A stretch of 64,000 nt of DNA from Hamadaea sp013361475 (GTDB taxonomy: Bacteria; Actinomycetota; Actinomycetes; Mycobacteriales; Micromonosporaceae). Shown here in pieces: positions 34,194 to 43,010 of this stretch. Numbering within the stretch: the stretch's first letter is position 1; every line of letters begins with the position of its first letter. The DNA lies in contig NZ_JBFAHM010000003.1 of assembly GCF_040654195.1 (NCBI RefSeq), positions 124,001-188,000 of the forward strand. Direction: 5' to 3'. A program made the translations under genes and the position numbers. Under the pieces are notes generated by a model, which saw nothing but the letters and a program-made list of their open reading frames with translations, was not told the origin of the DNA and did not search any database.

Positions 34194-35139
34194 CTTTGAG
34201 ACCGAGACCGGCAGCGAGCTGAGCACCTCCACCCGAGGCTCGCTCTTCCCCGTCGGTTCCCCGGAGACCCCGGAGATCACCAAGGTACGCAGCGCCGCCG
34301 CCGACGCCTGGCGTGAACTGCGCCGTAATCCGCTCTTCTGGATCGCGTCGCTGATCGCCCTCGTCGCGATCGTCATGGCTTGCTGGCCGTCGCTTTTCAC
34401 CAGTGCCAACCCGAACGACTGCACACTGTCCAGGCAGATGGCCGGCCCGTCCGGTGGTGCGATCTTCGGCTACAACTTCCAGGGCTGCGACGTCTGGGCG
34501 CACGCCGTCTACGGCGCCCGCAACTCGCTGCTCATCGGGGCGGGCGCAGCGCTGCTGGCCGGTTTGCTGGCGATGGTCATCGGCATGGTCGCCGGGTTCT
34601 TCGGCGGCTGGGTCGACGCGATCGTGTCCCGGATCGTCGACATCGCGCTGGCGATTCCGCTGATCCTCGGTGCCGTCGTGCTCCTGAAGAACGTTCCGAG
34701 CGACAATCAGCCGCTGCGGCTCCTCGCCTTGATCGGCATCCTCGGAGTGTTCGGCTGGACCACCGCAGCGCGAGTCGTCCGCTCCTCGGTGATCAGCGCC
34801 AAGCAACAGGACTACGTCGCGGCCGCGCGCATGCTGGGCGCGAACAACGGCCGGATCATGTGGCGGCACATCATGCCCAACGTGCTCGCGCCGTTCCTCG
34901 TGATCATCACCATCGCGCTGGGATCCTTCATCGCCGCGGAAGCGACCTTGTCCTTCCTGGGCGTCGGGCTGCAGCCGCCGAGCATCTCGTGGGGCCTGGA
35001 CATCTCGGACGCTCGCGTGCACATGCGCGAGGACGCCACGCCGCTGATCGTGCCGTCGGTGTTCCTGGCCCTGACCGTGCTGGCCTTCATCATGCTGGGC
35101 GACGCCATCCGCGAAGCCTTCGACCCGAAGATGCGGTGA
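34186..35139 (+). CDS. Peptide ABC transporter permease (DppC type)
   Basis: 317 aa. A polar N-terminal ~45 residues, then WRELRRNPLFW leading into the first helix, as in DppC/OppC. Six helices follow, with the EAA loop around DYVAAARMLGANNGRIMWRH and the family end FIMLGDAIREAFDPKMR. A GCD-containing external loop follows helix 1. It partners the DppB-type permease; translational coupling comes from the 8-bp overlap. Confidence 0.93.
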   Translation: MSDFETETGSELSTSTRGSLFPVGSPETPEITKVRSAAADAWRELRRNPLFWIASLIALVAIVMACWPSLFTSANPNDCTLSRQMAGPSGGAIFGYNFQGCDVWAHAVYGARNSLLIGAGAALLAGLLAMVIGMVAGFFGGWVDAIVSRIVDIALAIPLILGAVVLLKNVPSDNQPLRLLALIGILGVFGWTTAARVVRSSVISAKQQDYVAAARMLGANNGRIMWRHIMPNVLAPFLVIITIALGSFIAAEATLSFLGVGLQPPSISWGLDISDARVHMREDATPLIVPSVFLALTVLAFIMLGDAIREAFDPKMR

Positions 35140-35144
35140 CGGGA

Positions 35145-36134
35145 ATGAGTGAGCACCTGCTGGAAGTGGACAACCTGTTCATCGAGTTCCACACTCGCGA
35201 CGGGGTCTCCAAGGTCATCAACGGCGTCTCGTATCACCTGAACCCGGGTGAGACGCTGGCCGTGCTCGGCGAGTCCGGCTCGGGCAAGTCGGTGACCGCC
35301 CAGGCCATCATGGGCATCCTCGACATGCCGCCCGGCAAGATCACCAAGGGGCGCATCCTCTACCGCGGCCGTGACCTGTTGACGATGTCGAAGGAGGAGC
35401 GCCGTAAGGTCCGGGGCGAGGAGATCTCGATGGTCTTCCAGGACGCCCTGTCGTCGCTCAACCCCGTCTTCACGGTGGGCAACCAGATCTCGGAGACCCT
35501 GCGCAAGCGCAAGGGGATGTCCAAGGCGGACGCGATGACCCGCGCCGTCGAGCTGATGGACCAGGTGAAGATCCCGGCGGCCAAGGCTCGGGTGAAGGAC
35601 TACCCCCACCAGTTCTCCGGCGGTATGCGTCAGCGCGTGATGATCGCGATGTCGCTGGCCATGGACCCGAAGGTCCTCATCGCCGACGAGCCGACGACCG
35701 CGCTGGACGTGACCGTGCAGGCCCAGATCATGGACCTGCTGGCCGAGCTCCGGCGCGACCTCAACATGGCGATGATCCTGATCACCCACGACCTGGGGGT
35801 CGTCGCCGACGTGGCGGACCGGATCGCGGTCATGTACGCCGGCCGCATCGTCGAGCACGCGGACGTCCACGCGCTCTACAAGAACCCGGCGCACCCCTAC
35901 ACCAAGGGTCTGCTGGACTCGATCCCCCGGCTGGACGCCAAGGGCACGGAGCTGGCCACCATCAAGGGCCTGCCGCCGAACCTCATGCGCCCGCCGACCG
36001 GCTGCGCCTTCCACCCGCGCTGCCAGTACGCGCAGGACATCTGCGTGACGACCAAGCCGCCGCTGCTCGACCTCGGTGGGGGTCGGACCAGCGCCTGCCA
36101 CTTCGCGAAGGAGCTGCTCGATGGCCGAATCTGA
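35145..36134 (+). CDS. Peptide ABC transporter ATPase (DppD type)
   Basis: 329 aa from ATG 35145, 5 bp after the permease stop. Walker A GESGSGKS, Q-loop MVFQDALSSLNP, signature SGGMRQRV, Walker B VLIADEPTTALDV, H-loop ITHDLGVVAD. The C-terminal oligopeptide-transporter domain has a cysteine cluster (GCAFHPRCQYAQDIC) that in DppD-type ATPases can bind an iron-sulfur cluster. The stop overlaps the next ATPase gene. Confidence 0.95.
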   Translation: MSEHLLEVDNLFIEFHTRDGVSKVINGVSYHLNPGETLAVLGESGSGKSVTAQAIMGILDMPPGKITKGRILYRGRDLLTMSKEERRKVRGEEISMVFQDALSSLNPVFTVGNQISETLRKRKGMSKADAMTRAVELMDQVKIPAAKARVKDYPHQFSGGMRQRVMIAMSLAMDPKVLIADEPTTALDVTVQAQIMDLLAELRRDLNMAMILITHDLGVVADVADRIAVMYAGRIVEHADVHALYKNPAHPYTKGLLDSIPRLDAKGTELATIKGLPPNLMRPPTGCAFHPRCQYAQDICVTTKPPLLDLGGGRTSACHFAKELLDGRI

Positions 36135-37131
36135 GACCATCCTCCAGGTCGAGAACCTGGTCAAGCACTTCCCGATCCGGCAGGGCATCCTGTTCAAGAA
36201 GAAGGTCGGCGAGGTCAAGGCGGTCGACGGCGTCTCCTTCGAGCTGAAGCGCGGGGAGACGCTGGGCATCGTCGGCGAGTCCGGCTGTGGCAAGTCGACG
36301 CTGGCCAAGCTGCTCATGCGGCTGGAGGCGCCGACCGCCGGCCGGGCCAAGCTCAACGGCCGCGACATCTACAAGATGGGCGGCTCGGAGCTGCGCCGGC
36401 TGCGCCGCAACGTGCAGATGGTCATGCAGGACCCGTACACCTCGCTGAACCCGCGGATGACCGTCGGCGACATCATCGGTGAGCCGTACGAGATCCACCC
36501 GGAGGCGGCGCCCAAGGGCGACCGTCAGCGGCGCGTACAGGAGCTGCTGGACCTGGTCGGGCTGAACCCCGAGCACATCAACCGCTACCCGCACCAGTTC
36601 TCCGGCGGTCAGCGCCAGCGCATCGGCATCGCCCGGGCGCTCGCCCTGCGGCCCGAGGTCATCGTCTGCGACGAGCCGGTCTCGGCCCTCGACGTGTCAA
36701 TCCAGGCCCAGGTCATCAACCTGCTGGAGAAGCTGCAGGACGAGTTCGGCCTCTCCTACATCTTCATCGCCCACGACCTGTCCGTGGTCCGCCACATCTC
36801 CGACCGGGTCGGCGTGATGTACCTCGGCAAGATCGTCGAGCTGGGGACCGAGGACGAGATCTACGCGCGGCCCACCCACCCGTACACCCAGGCCCTGCTC
36901 TCCGCGGTGCCGGTGCCCGACCCCGAGGCCCGCGCCCACCGCGAGATCATCCGCCTGGAGGGTGACGTGCCGTCACCGGCCAACCCGCCGTCCGGCTGCC
37001 GGTTCCGCACGCGCTGCTGGAAGGCTCAGGAGAAGTGCGCCCGGGAGGAGCCGCTGCTCGTGCTCCGCCCGGCCGCGGACCCGCACCCGTCCGCCTGCCA
37101 CTTCGCCGAGCAGCGGCACGTGGTCGCTTAA
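36121..37131 (+). CDS. Peptide ABC transporter ATPase (DppF type)
   Basis: 336 aa from ATG 36121, inside the end of the DppD-type gene with AAGGAG upstream. Walker A GESGCGKS, Q-loop MVMQDPYTSLNPRM, signature SGGQRQRIGIARAL, Walker B IVCDEPVSALDV, H-loop IAHDLSVVRH. The C-terminal domain carries CRFRTRCWKAQEKC. It forms the ATPase heterodimer with DppD. Last gene of the operon. Confidence 0.95.
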   Translation: MAESETILQVENLVKHFPIRQGILFKKKVGEVKAVDGVSFELKRGETLGIVGESGCGKSTLAKLLMRLEAPTAGRAKLNGRDIYKMGGSELRRLRRNVQMVMQDPYTSLNPRMTVGDIIGEPYEIHPEAAPKGDRQRRVQELLDLVGLNPEHINRYPHQFSGGQRQRIGIARALALRPEVIVCDEPVSALDVSIQAQVINLLEKLQDEFGLSYIFIAHDLSVVRHISDRVGVMYLGKIVELGTEDEIYARPTHPYTQALLSAVPVPDPEARAHREIIRLEGDVPSPANPPSGCRFRTRCWKAQEKCAREEPLLVLRPAADPHPSACHFAEQRHVVA

Positions 37132-37146
37132 CACCAAGGTGTACGC

Positions 37147-37181
37147 CGAACGCCCGCCCCCGATCTGGGAGCGGGCGTTCG
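37147..37181. terminator. Bidirectional terminator dpp/purH
   Basis: CGAACGCCCGC (37147-37157) and its complement (37171-37181), 13-nt loop, between the convergent peptide-importer operon and purH. Confidence 0.85.
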
Positions 37182-37202
37182 GGCGCTACTGCCGACTGCG
37201 TC

Positions 37203-38816
37203 TCAGTGCCAGAAGTGCCGACTGCCGGTGAAGTACATCGTGATGCCGGCCTTCTGCGCGGCCTCGATGACCTGCTCGTCCCGGATCGATCCACCGGGCT
37301 GGACGACGGCGGTCACCCCGGCCTCGATCAGGATCTCCAGCCCGTCGGGGAACGGGAAGTACGCGTCCGACGCGGCGACCGCGCCCCGCGTACGCTCGAC
37401 GCCCTCCTCGCCCAGCGTGTTGGCCCGGGAGACGGCCAGCCGGGCGGAGTCCACCCGGTTGACCTGGCCCATGCCGATGCCGACGGCGGCACCGTTCTTG
37501 GCGATGAGGATGGCGTTGCTCTTGGCGAACTTGCAGGCGCCCCAGGCGAACTCGAGATCGTCGAGCTGCTCCGCGGTCGCCGGCTCACCGGCGACCAGCC
37601 GCCAGTTGTCCACGTAGTCCCCGTCGGCCTGAAGCAGGTCGCGCGACTGGGCCAGGAAACCGCCGGAGATCTGCTTCAGCTCCACCCCCTGCGGCTGCCA
37701 GGCCGGGGCGACGAGCGTACGCAGATTCTTCTTGGCGGTGAGCACGGCGAGCGCGTCGTCGGTGTAGCCGGGGGCCACGATGACCTCGGTGAACACGCCC
37801 TCCAGCTGGCGGGCCATCTCCTCGGTCACGACGGTGTTGGCCGCGATGACCCCGCCGTACGCCGACACCGGGTCGCACGCGTGGGCCTTGCGGTGCGCGT
37901 CGGCGACCGACTCCAGCGAGATGGCGATGCCGCACGGGTTGTTGTGCTTGACGATGGCGACGCAGGCCACGCCCTCATAGGTGTTGCAGGCGGACCAGGC
38001 GGCGTCGGCGTCCACATAGTTGTTGTAGGACATCTCCTTGCCGCCGAGCTGCTGCGCCCGAGCCAGCCCGGCCGCGCCCCACGGGTCGATGTAGAGCGCC
38101 GCGGCCTGGTGGGGGTTCTCGCCATACCGCAGGTTGGCCACCCGCCAGCCGGCGATGCCGCCGAACTCGGGCCAGCTGTTGGCGCCCGGGGCGGTCGGCT
38201 CCAGCTCGACCAGGTTGGCTCCGGTCCACTGGGCGATCGCCAGGTCGTAGTCGGCGATCTCGGCGAAGGCGCGGGCGGCCATGGCCCGCCGCTCGGTGAG
38301 CGAGAACCCGCCCAGCTTCAGCGCGGCGTGGATGACCGTGTAGTCCTGCGGTGCGACGACGACCGCGACGCTGTTGTGGTTCTTCGCGGCCGCGCGGACC
38401 ATCGCCGGCCCGCCGATGTCGATGTTCTCGACGCACTCCTCCAGCGACGCGCCGGAGGCCACCGTCTTCTGGAACGGGTAGAGGTTCGAGACCAGCAGGT
38501 CGAACGGCTCGATGCCCAGCTTCTCCAGCTCGGCGACGTGCTCGGGGTTGGTCGTGTCGGCCAGCAGTCCGGCGTGGACGTTCGGGTGCAGGGTCTTGAC
38601 CCGGCCGCCCAGCGCCTCGCCGAACCCGGTGAGGTCCTCGACCCGGTGGACCGGCGGACCGACCGTCTCCAGGAAGGCTGCGGTGGAGCTGGTCGCGAAG
38701 ATCTCCACGCCCGCCTGGCGCAGCGCCTTCACGAGGCCCTCCAGCCCCGACTTGTCTGTGACGCTGATCAGCGCCCGCTTGATCGGCTTACGCTCGGCGG
38801 CGGCCTCGATGGTCAC
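37203..38816 (-). CDS. purH: Bifunctional AICAR formyltransferase / IMP cyclohydrolase
   Basis: 537 aa from GTG 38816. Last two steps of IMP synthesis. The N-terminal MGS-like cyclohydrolase domain has ALISVTDKSGL and FATSSTAAFL, with KTLHPNVHAGLLA. The C-terminal formyltransferase has the catalytic KHNNPCG (Lys-His), SAYGGVIAAN, and the end YFTGSRHFWH, the family C-terminus. The start overlaps the purN stop (GTGA), so purN-purH are coupled. The 10-formyl-THF it uses is made by FolD, encoded about 7 kb away. Confidence 0.97.
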   Translation of the reverse strand: MTIEAAAERKPIKRALISVTDKSGLEGLVKALRQAGVEIFATSSTAAFLETVGPPVHRVEDLTGFGEALGGRVKTLHPNVHAGLLADTTNPEHVAELEKLGIEPFDLLVSNLYPFQKTVASGASLEECVENIDIGGPAMVRAAAKNHNSVAVVVAPQDYTVIHAALKLGGFSLTERRAMAARAFAEIADYDLAIAQWTGANLVELEPTAPGANSWPEFGGIAGWRVANLRYGENPHQAAALYIDPWGAAGLARAQQLGGKEMSYNNYVDADAAWSACNTYEGVACVAIVKHNNPCGIAISLESVADAHRKAHACDPVSAYGGVIAANTVVTEEMARQLEGVFTEVIVAPGYTDDALAVLTAKKNLRTLVAPAWQPQGVELKQISGGFLAQSRDLLQADGDYVDNWRLVAGEPATAEQLDDLEFAWGACKFAKSNAILIAKNGAAVGIGMGQVNRVDSARLAVSRANTLGEEGVERTRGAVAASDAYFPFPDGLEILIEAGVTAVVQPGGSIRDEQVIEAAQKAGITMYFTGSRHFWH

Positions 38817-39430
38817 CCGACTGTCACCTTTCGTCCAGAGATGGTCCAACCGTTGCGGGCCATGCGCCCGACGTACTCCACGAGCTGTGCCCGCTCGGCT
38901 TCCTTGATCCGCTCGGTGAGCGTCTCCTCGGTGTCGTCGTCGAGGACGGGCACCGCCACCTGCGCGATGATCTGCCCGGTGTCGACCCCGTCGTCCACCA
39001 TGAACAACGTGGCTCCGGAGACCTTCACGCCGTAGGCCAGCGCGTCGCGCGGGCCGTGGATGCCCGGGAACGACGGCAGCAGCGCGTTGTGCGTGTTGAT
39101 GTAACGGCCGCCGAAGTCCGCGAGGAACGCCTTGCCGACGAGCTTCAGGAAACCGGCGCTGATCACCAGGTCCGGCTCGTACGCCCGGACCGATTGAGTG
39201 AGCGCCACGTCCCACGCGACCCGGTCGGGATAGTCGGCGACCTTGTGCACGAAGACCGGTACGCCGGCCGCGACGGCCCGGTCGAGCCCGGCGATGCCGT
39301 CCCGGTCCGCTCCGACGGCCACGACCTGTGCCCCGTACGCCGGATCGGCGCACGCGTCGAGGAGCGCCTGGAGGTTGGAGCCCGAGCCGGAGATCAGCAC
39401 CACGAGTTTGCGGGGGCTGCGAGTGGTCAC
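38813..39430 (-). CDS. purN: Phosphoribosylglycinamide formyltransferase
   Basis: 205 aa from GTG 39430: TAGGGT (minus strand 39442-39437) ends 6 nt before it, a leaderless pattern, so it is preferred to TTG 39436. Transfers formyl from 10-formyl-THF to GAR. Motifs: VLISGSGSNLQALLDA at the phosphate site, the catalytic INTHNALLPSFPGIHG region (Asn, His), and GATLFMVDDGVDTGQII with the Asp. In the same transcription unit as purH. Confidence 0.96.
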   Translation of the reverse strand: MTTRSPRKLVVLISGSGSNLQALLDACADPAYGAQVVAVGADRDGIAGLDRAVAAGVPVFVHKVADYPDRVAWDVALTQSVRAYEPDLVISAGFLKLVGKAFLADFGGRYINTHNALLPSFPGIHGPRDALAYGVKVSGATLFMVDDGVDTGQIIAQVAVPVLDDDTEETLTERIKEAERAQLVEYVGRMARNGWTISGRKVTVG

Positions 39431-39484
39431 CGGCAAACCCTATCCGGCCCGGTATCAGCGATTTCGCGGACCCAGCCCGATGAA

Positions 39485-39502
39485 TTGCCCTATGTTGGGC
39501 AA
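39485..39502. promoter_or_regulatory. TTGCCC-N6-GGGCAA palindrome
   Basis: Perfect 6-bp arms around TATGTT (possible -10), 42 bp before the GTG start of the first DUF4190-like gene. A repressor site or part of the promoter. Confidence 0.35.
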
Positions 39503-39543
39503 AACGTCACAAAGTTAGCTAAGACCGCCAGGAGGAGGTTGCC

Positions 39544-40158
39544 GTGACCTCACCGGACACACCGGAGCCGGAGCACGTGGCCGGTACGCCCGACACGCCC
39601 GACACGCCGACGGCCGGAACCGGCCACCAGGGTGCCTGGGCCGTGCCGCCCGCTGCGCCCGAACCGGTCGCCGCACCGGATCCGGTGGGGCAGTCGACCA
39701 CGCCCGACATCCCGCCGCCTCCGCCGTTGCCGCCGACCGCCACGACTCCGCCGAACGTGCCCCAAGGCGGGTACGGCGCGCCGCAAGGCGGTTATGCAGC
39801 CCCGGGCCAGCCGACCTACCCGCCGCCGGCTACCCCGCCGCCCGGCGACCCGAACTCGATGATGAACCGGATGGGCGGCCCGAACAACATCCTCGGCTGG
39901 CTCGCCCTCGTCTTCGGCATCATCGGCACCGGCTGCTGTTGCTGCTGGTTCCTCGACGGCGCCCCGTTCTTCGGCGGCATTCCCGCGGTGATCCTGGGCA
40001 TCCTGCATCTCCAGCGGGTGAAGCAGCATCGCGCCAGCATGAAGTGGCTCGGCTGGGTCGGCATCGTGCTCGGCGTCATCGCGCTCCTCGGCGCGCTGTG
40101 CAATTTCACCACCCATTGGAATGACGATCTGCACGACCAGGTCGTCGACAACTACTGA
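39544..40158 (+). CDS. Pro-rich DUF4190-like membrane protein
   Basis: 204 aa. Residues 1-105 are Pro/Thr/Gly-rich and disordered, with QGGYGAPQGGYAAPGQP-type repeats. Then come two membrane helices: the first contains GIIGTGCCCCWF, the second GWVGIVLGVIALLGAL, separated by a short basic loop (HLQRVKQHRASMKW). AGGAGGAGG precedes GTG 39544. One of four related proteins in 3.4 kb flanking perM. Function unknown; this fold may bind or scaffold membrane partners. Confidence 0.75.
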   Translation: MTSPDTPEPEHVAGTPDTPDTPTAGTGHQGAWAVPPAAPEPVAAPDPVGQSTTPDIPPPPPLPPTATTPPNVPQGGYGAPQGGYAAPGQPTYPPPATPPPGDPNSMMNRMGGPNNILGWLALVFGIIGTGCCCCWFLDGAPFFGGIPAVILGILHLQRVKQHRASMKWLGWVGIVLGVIALLGALCNFTTHWNDDLHDQVVDNY

Positions 40159-40289
40159 GCGAGTGGCCCGCGGCGGTCCGGAGATTCGTCCAATCTCCGG
40201 CCGCCGTGCCGCGTTTTCCCAGCAGTCCCACAGATTCACTTGTGAAACAGGGGTCCCAACCGTTGCAGGACATGATTACAATCCCGCGT

Positions 40290-40305
40290 GCCCCATTGAT
40301 GGGGC
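40290..40305. promoter_or_regulatory. GCCCCAT-TG-ATGGGGC palindrome
   Basis: Perfect 7-bp arms with a 2-bp centre, just after a TTACAAT -10-like box (40276-40282) and 23 bp before the small DUF4190-like gene. Probable operator, or a very tight 5'-leader hairpin. Confidence 0.4.
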
Positions 40306-40328
40306 TGACAAGCTAAGGAGAACCCCTT

Positions 40329-40568
40329 ATGACCCAGCCCGTCGTCCCTCAGCCGGCTGCTCCGGCCGGTAAGGACAACACCACCCTCTTCGGTGTGCTC
40401 GGCATCGTGATCGGTCTGATCTGCTGCGGACCCATCGGCCTCGTGTTCGCGATCCTGTCGCACATCCAGGCGAACAAGCACGGCAACAAGCCGACCCTGG
40501 CCATCATCGGCTACGTCTGCGTCGCGCTCGGGATCATCTGGAACATCATCTACGCCGTGAACCGCTGA
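40329..40568 (+). CDS. Small DUF4190-like membrane protein
   Basis: 79 aa. A short Pro-rich N-terminus, KDNTTLFGVLGIVIGLICC as helix 1, a cytoplasmic loop (LSHIQANKHGNKPT) and helix 2 (IIGYVCVALGIIWNIIY). TAAGGAG precedes ATG. Paralogous to 42102-42386, with the same D-N-[TS]-TLFGVLGI start of helix 1. Short but well supported by its paralogues and ribosome site. Confidence 0.75.
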   Translation: MTQPVVPQPAAPAGKDNTTLFGVLGIVIGLICCGPIGLVFAILSHIQANKHGNKPTLAIIGYVCVALGIIWNIIYAVNR

Positions 40569-40613
40569 TCGCGGATCCAGAACAGCGGGCGGCCCTCTGG
40601 TCGCCCGCTGCTT

Positions 40614-41987
40614 CTATTCCGCCGTAGTGCGCCGCCGGGCTTCGTAGAGCGGCCGCGTCCCGAGCGCGCCGATGAGGCAGCCCAGGGCAGTCACTCCGGA
40701 GCCCATCAAGGCCACGCTGAGCGGCGCCGGCCCGACCTGGCCGACCGCGGTGGTCAGCCGCCCGCTCGCGATGGCCGCGGCCAGCCCCAGCGCCAGCCCG
40801 GCCACCGGACCGGCGAGGATCGAGCCGGTGAGCAGGTGCCCCCAGCGTACTTCTGGGATGACTCCGTCTCGTGGGCGCAGCCGCCGTCGCGTCAGCAGCC
40901 AGCCCGCCGCGATGCCGGCCAGCAAAGGCAGGCCGAGCACCACGTTCGCCAGGCCGCCGAGGGCGCTCTCCGGCATCGCCGCGAAGGCCGGCAGCGCCGG
41001 GAGGCGTACGTCGTCCAGGCCGACGAAGGAGGCCCGCACCACGCCGGCCGGCCCGAAGGCGAAGCCGGGGCCGAGCAGGTAGGCGGCGGCCCACACCGCC
41101 ATGTTCGGGGCCAGCGCCAGACTCACCAGCGTCACGCCGGCCTGTCCGGCCACGTCCGTCCGATAGCCCGCGAGGATCGCGTTCGCGTCGCCGCCGTGGA
41201 GCGCCACCGCCACGCCGGTCACTCCCGCGCCCGCGCCGATCACCAGCAGGGCGGCCACGCCGCCGGTCCGCGTCGCGTCTCGAATCACCTTGGGTACGCG
41301 TCGCGCCACGACCGCGATGGCTCCGGTGGCCCGCAGCGCGCCGAGTCCGGCGAAGATCACCCCACTGACCAGGCCGTGCAGCGCCGCGCGTGGGGGAGCG
41401 ACCCCGATCGCCCCGGCGTCGACGAACCAGCCCGACAGTCCGGTGAGGAGGGCGTACGCCGTGCCGAGGAGCAGCCCGATCTGGCCGACCCGGCGCAGAT
41501 CCCGGCTGCCGCGCGCGCCGAGCGCCCGAGTCGTGTGCACCCCTGCCCGGAACAGCCGCCAGCACGCCAGCGCGCCCAACGCCAACGGGGCGAGGGTCAG
41601 CGTCCCGAGGTCGGTCCGGAGCGGAACCCCGAGACTGAGCAGCCAGCCCGCCAGCCCCACCCGTACGCTCGCCGACGTGCTCACGGGCTGATCCGCGGCC
41701 AGCAGCGCGCCTGCGGTCAGCAGCGTCACGGGCAGCACCGCCGTCAACGCCGCGAGCAGGGCATTCACCACGGTCGCCGCGATCGCCCGGGGCCACGGCA
41801 ACGGGCGTACGCGTCGCGTGGTCGCCATCGCGGGCGCGCGGCCGCGCGCGCTCTGCCGCGGAACCCGTGTCTCGTCGGTGTCGGACGGCCCGGCCGGCTC
41901 GTGCAAATCGAACGCGACGGTCTCGCGGAGCGACAGGTGTTTCGCCTCCGCCGCCGCCAGCGTCTCTTCGTCCGGGGTGCCTGCCAT
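40614..41987 (-). CDS. perM: PerM-like integral membrane protein (DUF6350)
   Basis: 457 aa from ATG 41987; TAGGTT (minus 42000-41995) ends 7 nt before it, so it is probably leaderless. A ~70-residue polar N-terminus is followed by about ten membrane helices. It matches the actinobacterial DUF6350 family, whose mycobacterial member PerM (Rv0955) stabilises divisome components and supports persistence. Location between purN-purH and sucCD is the same as in M. tuberculosis. A role in cell division is therefore inferred from family and synteny. Confidence 0.82.
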   Translation of the reverse strand: MAGTPDEETLAAAEAKHLSLRETVAFDLHEPAGPSDTDETRVPRQSARGRAPAMATTRRVRPLPWPRAIAATVVNALLAALTAVLPVTLLTAGALLAADQPVSTSASVRVGLAGWLLSLGVPLRTDLGTLTLAPLALGALACWRLFRAGVHTTRALGARGSRDLRRVGQIGLLLGTAYALLTGLSGWFVDAGAIGVAPPRAALHGLVSGVIFAGLGALRATGAIAVVARRVPKVIRDATRTGGVAALLVIGAGAGVTGVAVALHGGDANAILAGYRTDVAGQAGVTLVSLALAPNMAVWAAAYLLGPGFAFGPAGVVRASFVGLDDVRLPALPAFAAMPESALGGLANVVLGLPLLAGIAAGWLLTRRRLRPRDGVIPEVRWGHLLTGSILAGPVAGLALGLAAAIASGRLTTAVGQVGPAPLSVALMGSGVTALGCLIGALGTRPLYEARRRTTAE

Positions 41988-42101
41988 CAGCGCCAACCTA
42001 ACCACAAGAGCAACTCGATAACCACAAAGTACTCACGCGTCCGCTGTGTCGGCTTTACGCTCTGCTCAAGGTCGATTACTGATCGCAACGAGGAGGGCCC
42101 T

Positions 42102-42386
42102 GTGACCGGACCGTACAACGCGCCGCAGCCCGTCCCTCCGCCGATGCCGGTGCAACCGGCCGGACGGGACAACTCGACCCTCTTCGGGGTCCTGGGCATC
42201 ATCGTCAGCATCTGCTGCGGCGGCGTGGCGGGCGGGATCATCGGCATCATCCTCGGCAAGCTCTCCCGCGATCAGGCCCGCAAGTTCGGCAAGTCCACCG
42301 GCCTCGGCACCGCCGCCATGGTCATCGGCGTCCTGGTCACCGTGGCCGCGATCATCTACTGGATCGTCTATCTGGCGAGGAGGTAG
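42102..42386 (+). CDS. Small DUF4190-like membrane protein
   Basis: 94 aa from GTG 42102 with AGGAGG (42091-42096) 5 nt upstream. Pro-rich N-terminus, helix 1 NSTLFGVLGIIVSICCGGVAG, charged loop (GKLSRDQARKFGKSTG), helix 2 AAMVIGVLVTVAAIIYWIV (each helix about 20 residues). Cotranscribed with the next gene (6-bp gap). Too long an upstream frame exists, but it runs antisense to perM. Confidence 0.75.
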   Translation: MTGPYNAPQPVPPPMPVQPAGRDNSTLFGVLGIIVSICCGGVAGGIIGIILGKLSRDQARKFGKSTGLGTAAMVIGVLVTVAAIIYWIVYLARR

Positions 42387-42392
42387 GCAGGC

Positions 42393-42944
42393 ATGACGGA
42401 CCAGAACCCGACGCCCTCGCCCTACGAGCCCCCGAGCGGCTCCTCCGGCACCGGCGGCGACACGGGCGCCACTCCGTCCTCCGGGGCGGCCGGCGGCTAC
42501 GAACCGCCCAGCACCGGCAGCGGATACGACCCCAACGCCGGCGCGGGCTACCAGGCTCCGACCACCGGTGGTGGATCGGTCTACGAGAGTTCGACCTACC
42601 AGCCACCCGGCGCACCACCGCCCGGCGGGTCCCCGTACGGGCCGCCGCCGGGCGGCCAGTATCCGCCGCCCTACCAGGCGCCCGTCACTCCGGTGACCCC
42701 GGGAGCGAAGAACAACACGATGCTCTTCGGCATCCTGGGCATCGTTCTCGGCCTGGTCTGCTGTGCCCCGCTGGGCATCCTGTTCGGCTGGCTCTCGATG
42801 AACGAGGCCAAGAAGACCAACAGCGACGCCACACTGGGCAAGGTCGCCTTCTGGCTGGGTATCGCCATCACCGCGGTCTACGTGATCGGCGGCATCGTCG
42901 CCCTCTGCGCGGGCGTCTTCAGCAGCAACAACACGAATTACTGA
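42393..42944 (+). CDS. Pro/Gly-rich DUF4190-like membrane protein
   Basis: 183 aa. Residues 1-110 are Pro/Gly/Tyr/Ser-rich and disordered (repeats of PPGG and YQAP kind). They are followed by helix 1 (MLFGILGIVLGLVCCAPLG), the loop LSMNEAKKTNSDA and helix 2. GAGGAGG overlaps the preceding stop region. Same layout as 39544-40158; with 42102-42386 it forms a two-gene operon ended by a strong terminator. Confidence 0.75.
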   Translation: MTDQNPTPSPYEPPSGSSGTGGDTGATPSSGAAGGYEPPSTGSGYDPNAGAGYQAPTTGGGSVYESSTYQPPGAPPPGGSPYGPPPGGQYPPPYQAPVTPVTPGAKNNTMLFGILGIVLGLVCCAPLGILFGWLSMNEAKKTNSDATLGKVAFWLGIAITAVYVIGGIVALCAGVFSSNNTNY

Positions 42945-42954
42945 CCGAACGGCA

Positions 42955-42991
42955 GGAGCCCCCGGCACCGGATGACGGCGCCGGGGGCTCC
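42955..42991. terminator. Terminator after DUF4190 operon / sucD
   Basis: GGAGCCCCCGGC (42955-42966) and its complement (42980-42991), 13-nt loop, followed on the plus strand by TTT; serves convergent sucD as well. Confidence 0.88.
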
Positions 42992-43010
42992 TTTACGCGT
43001 ACCAGAAGAA

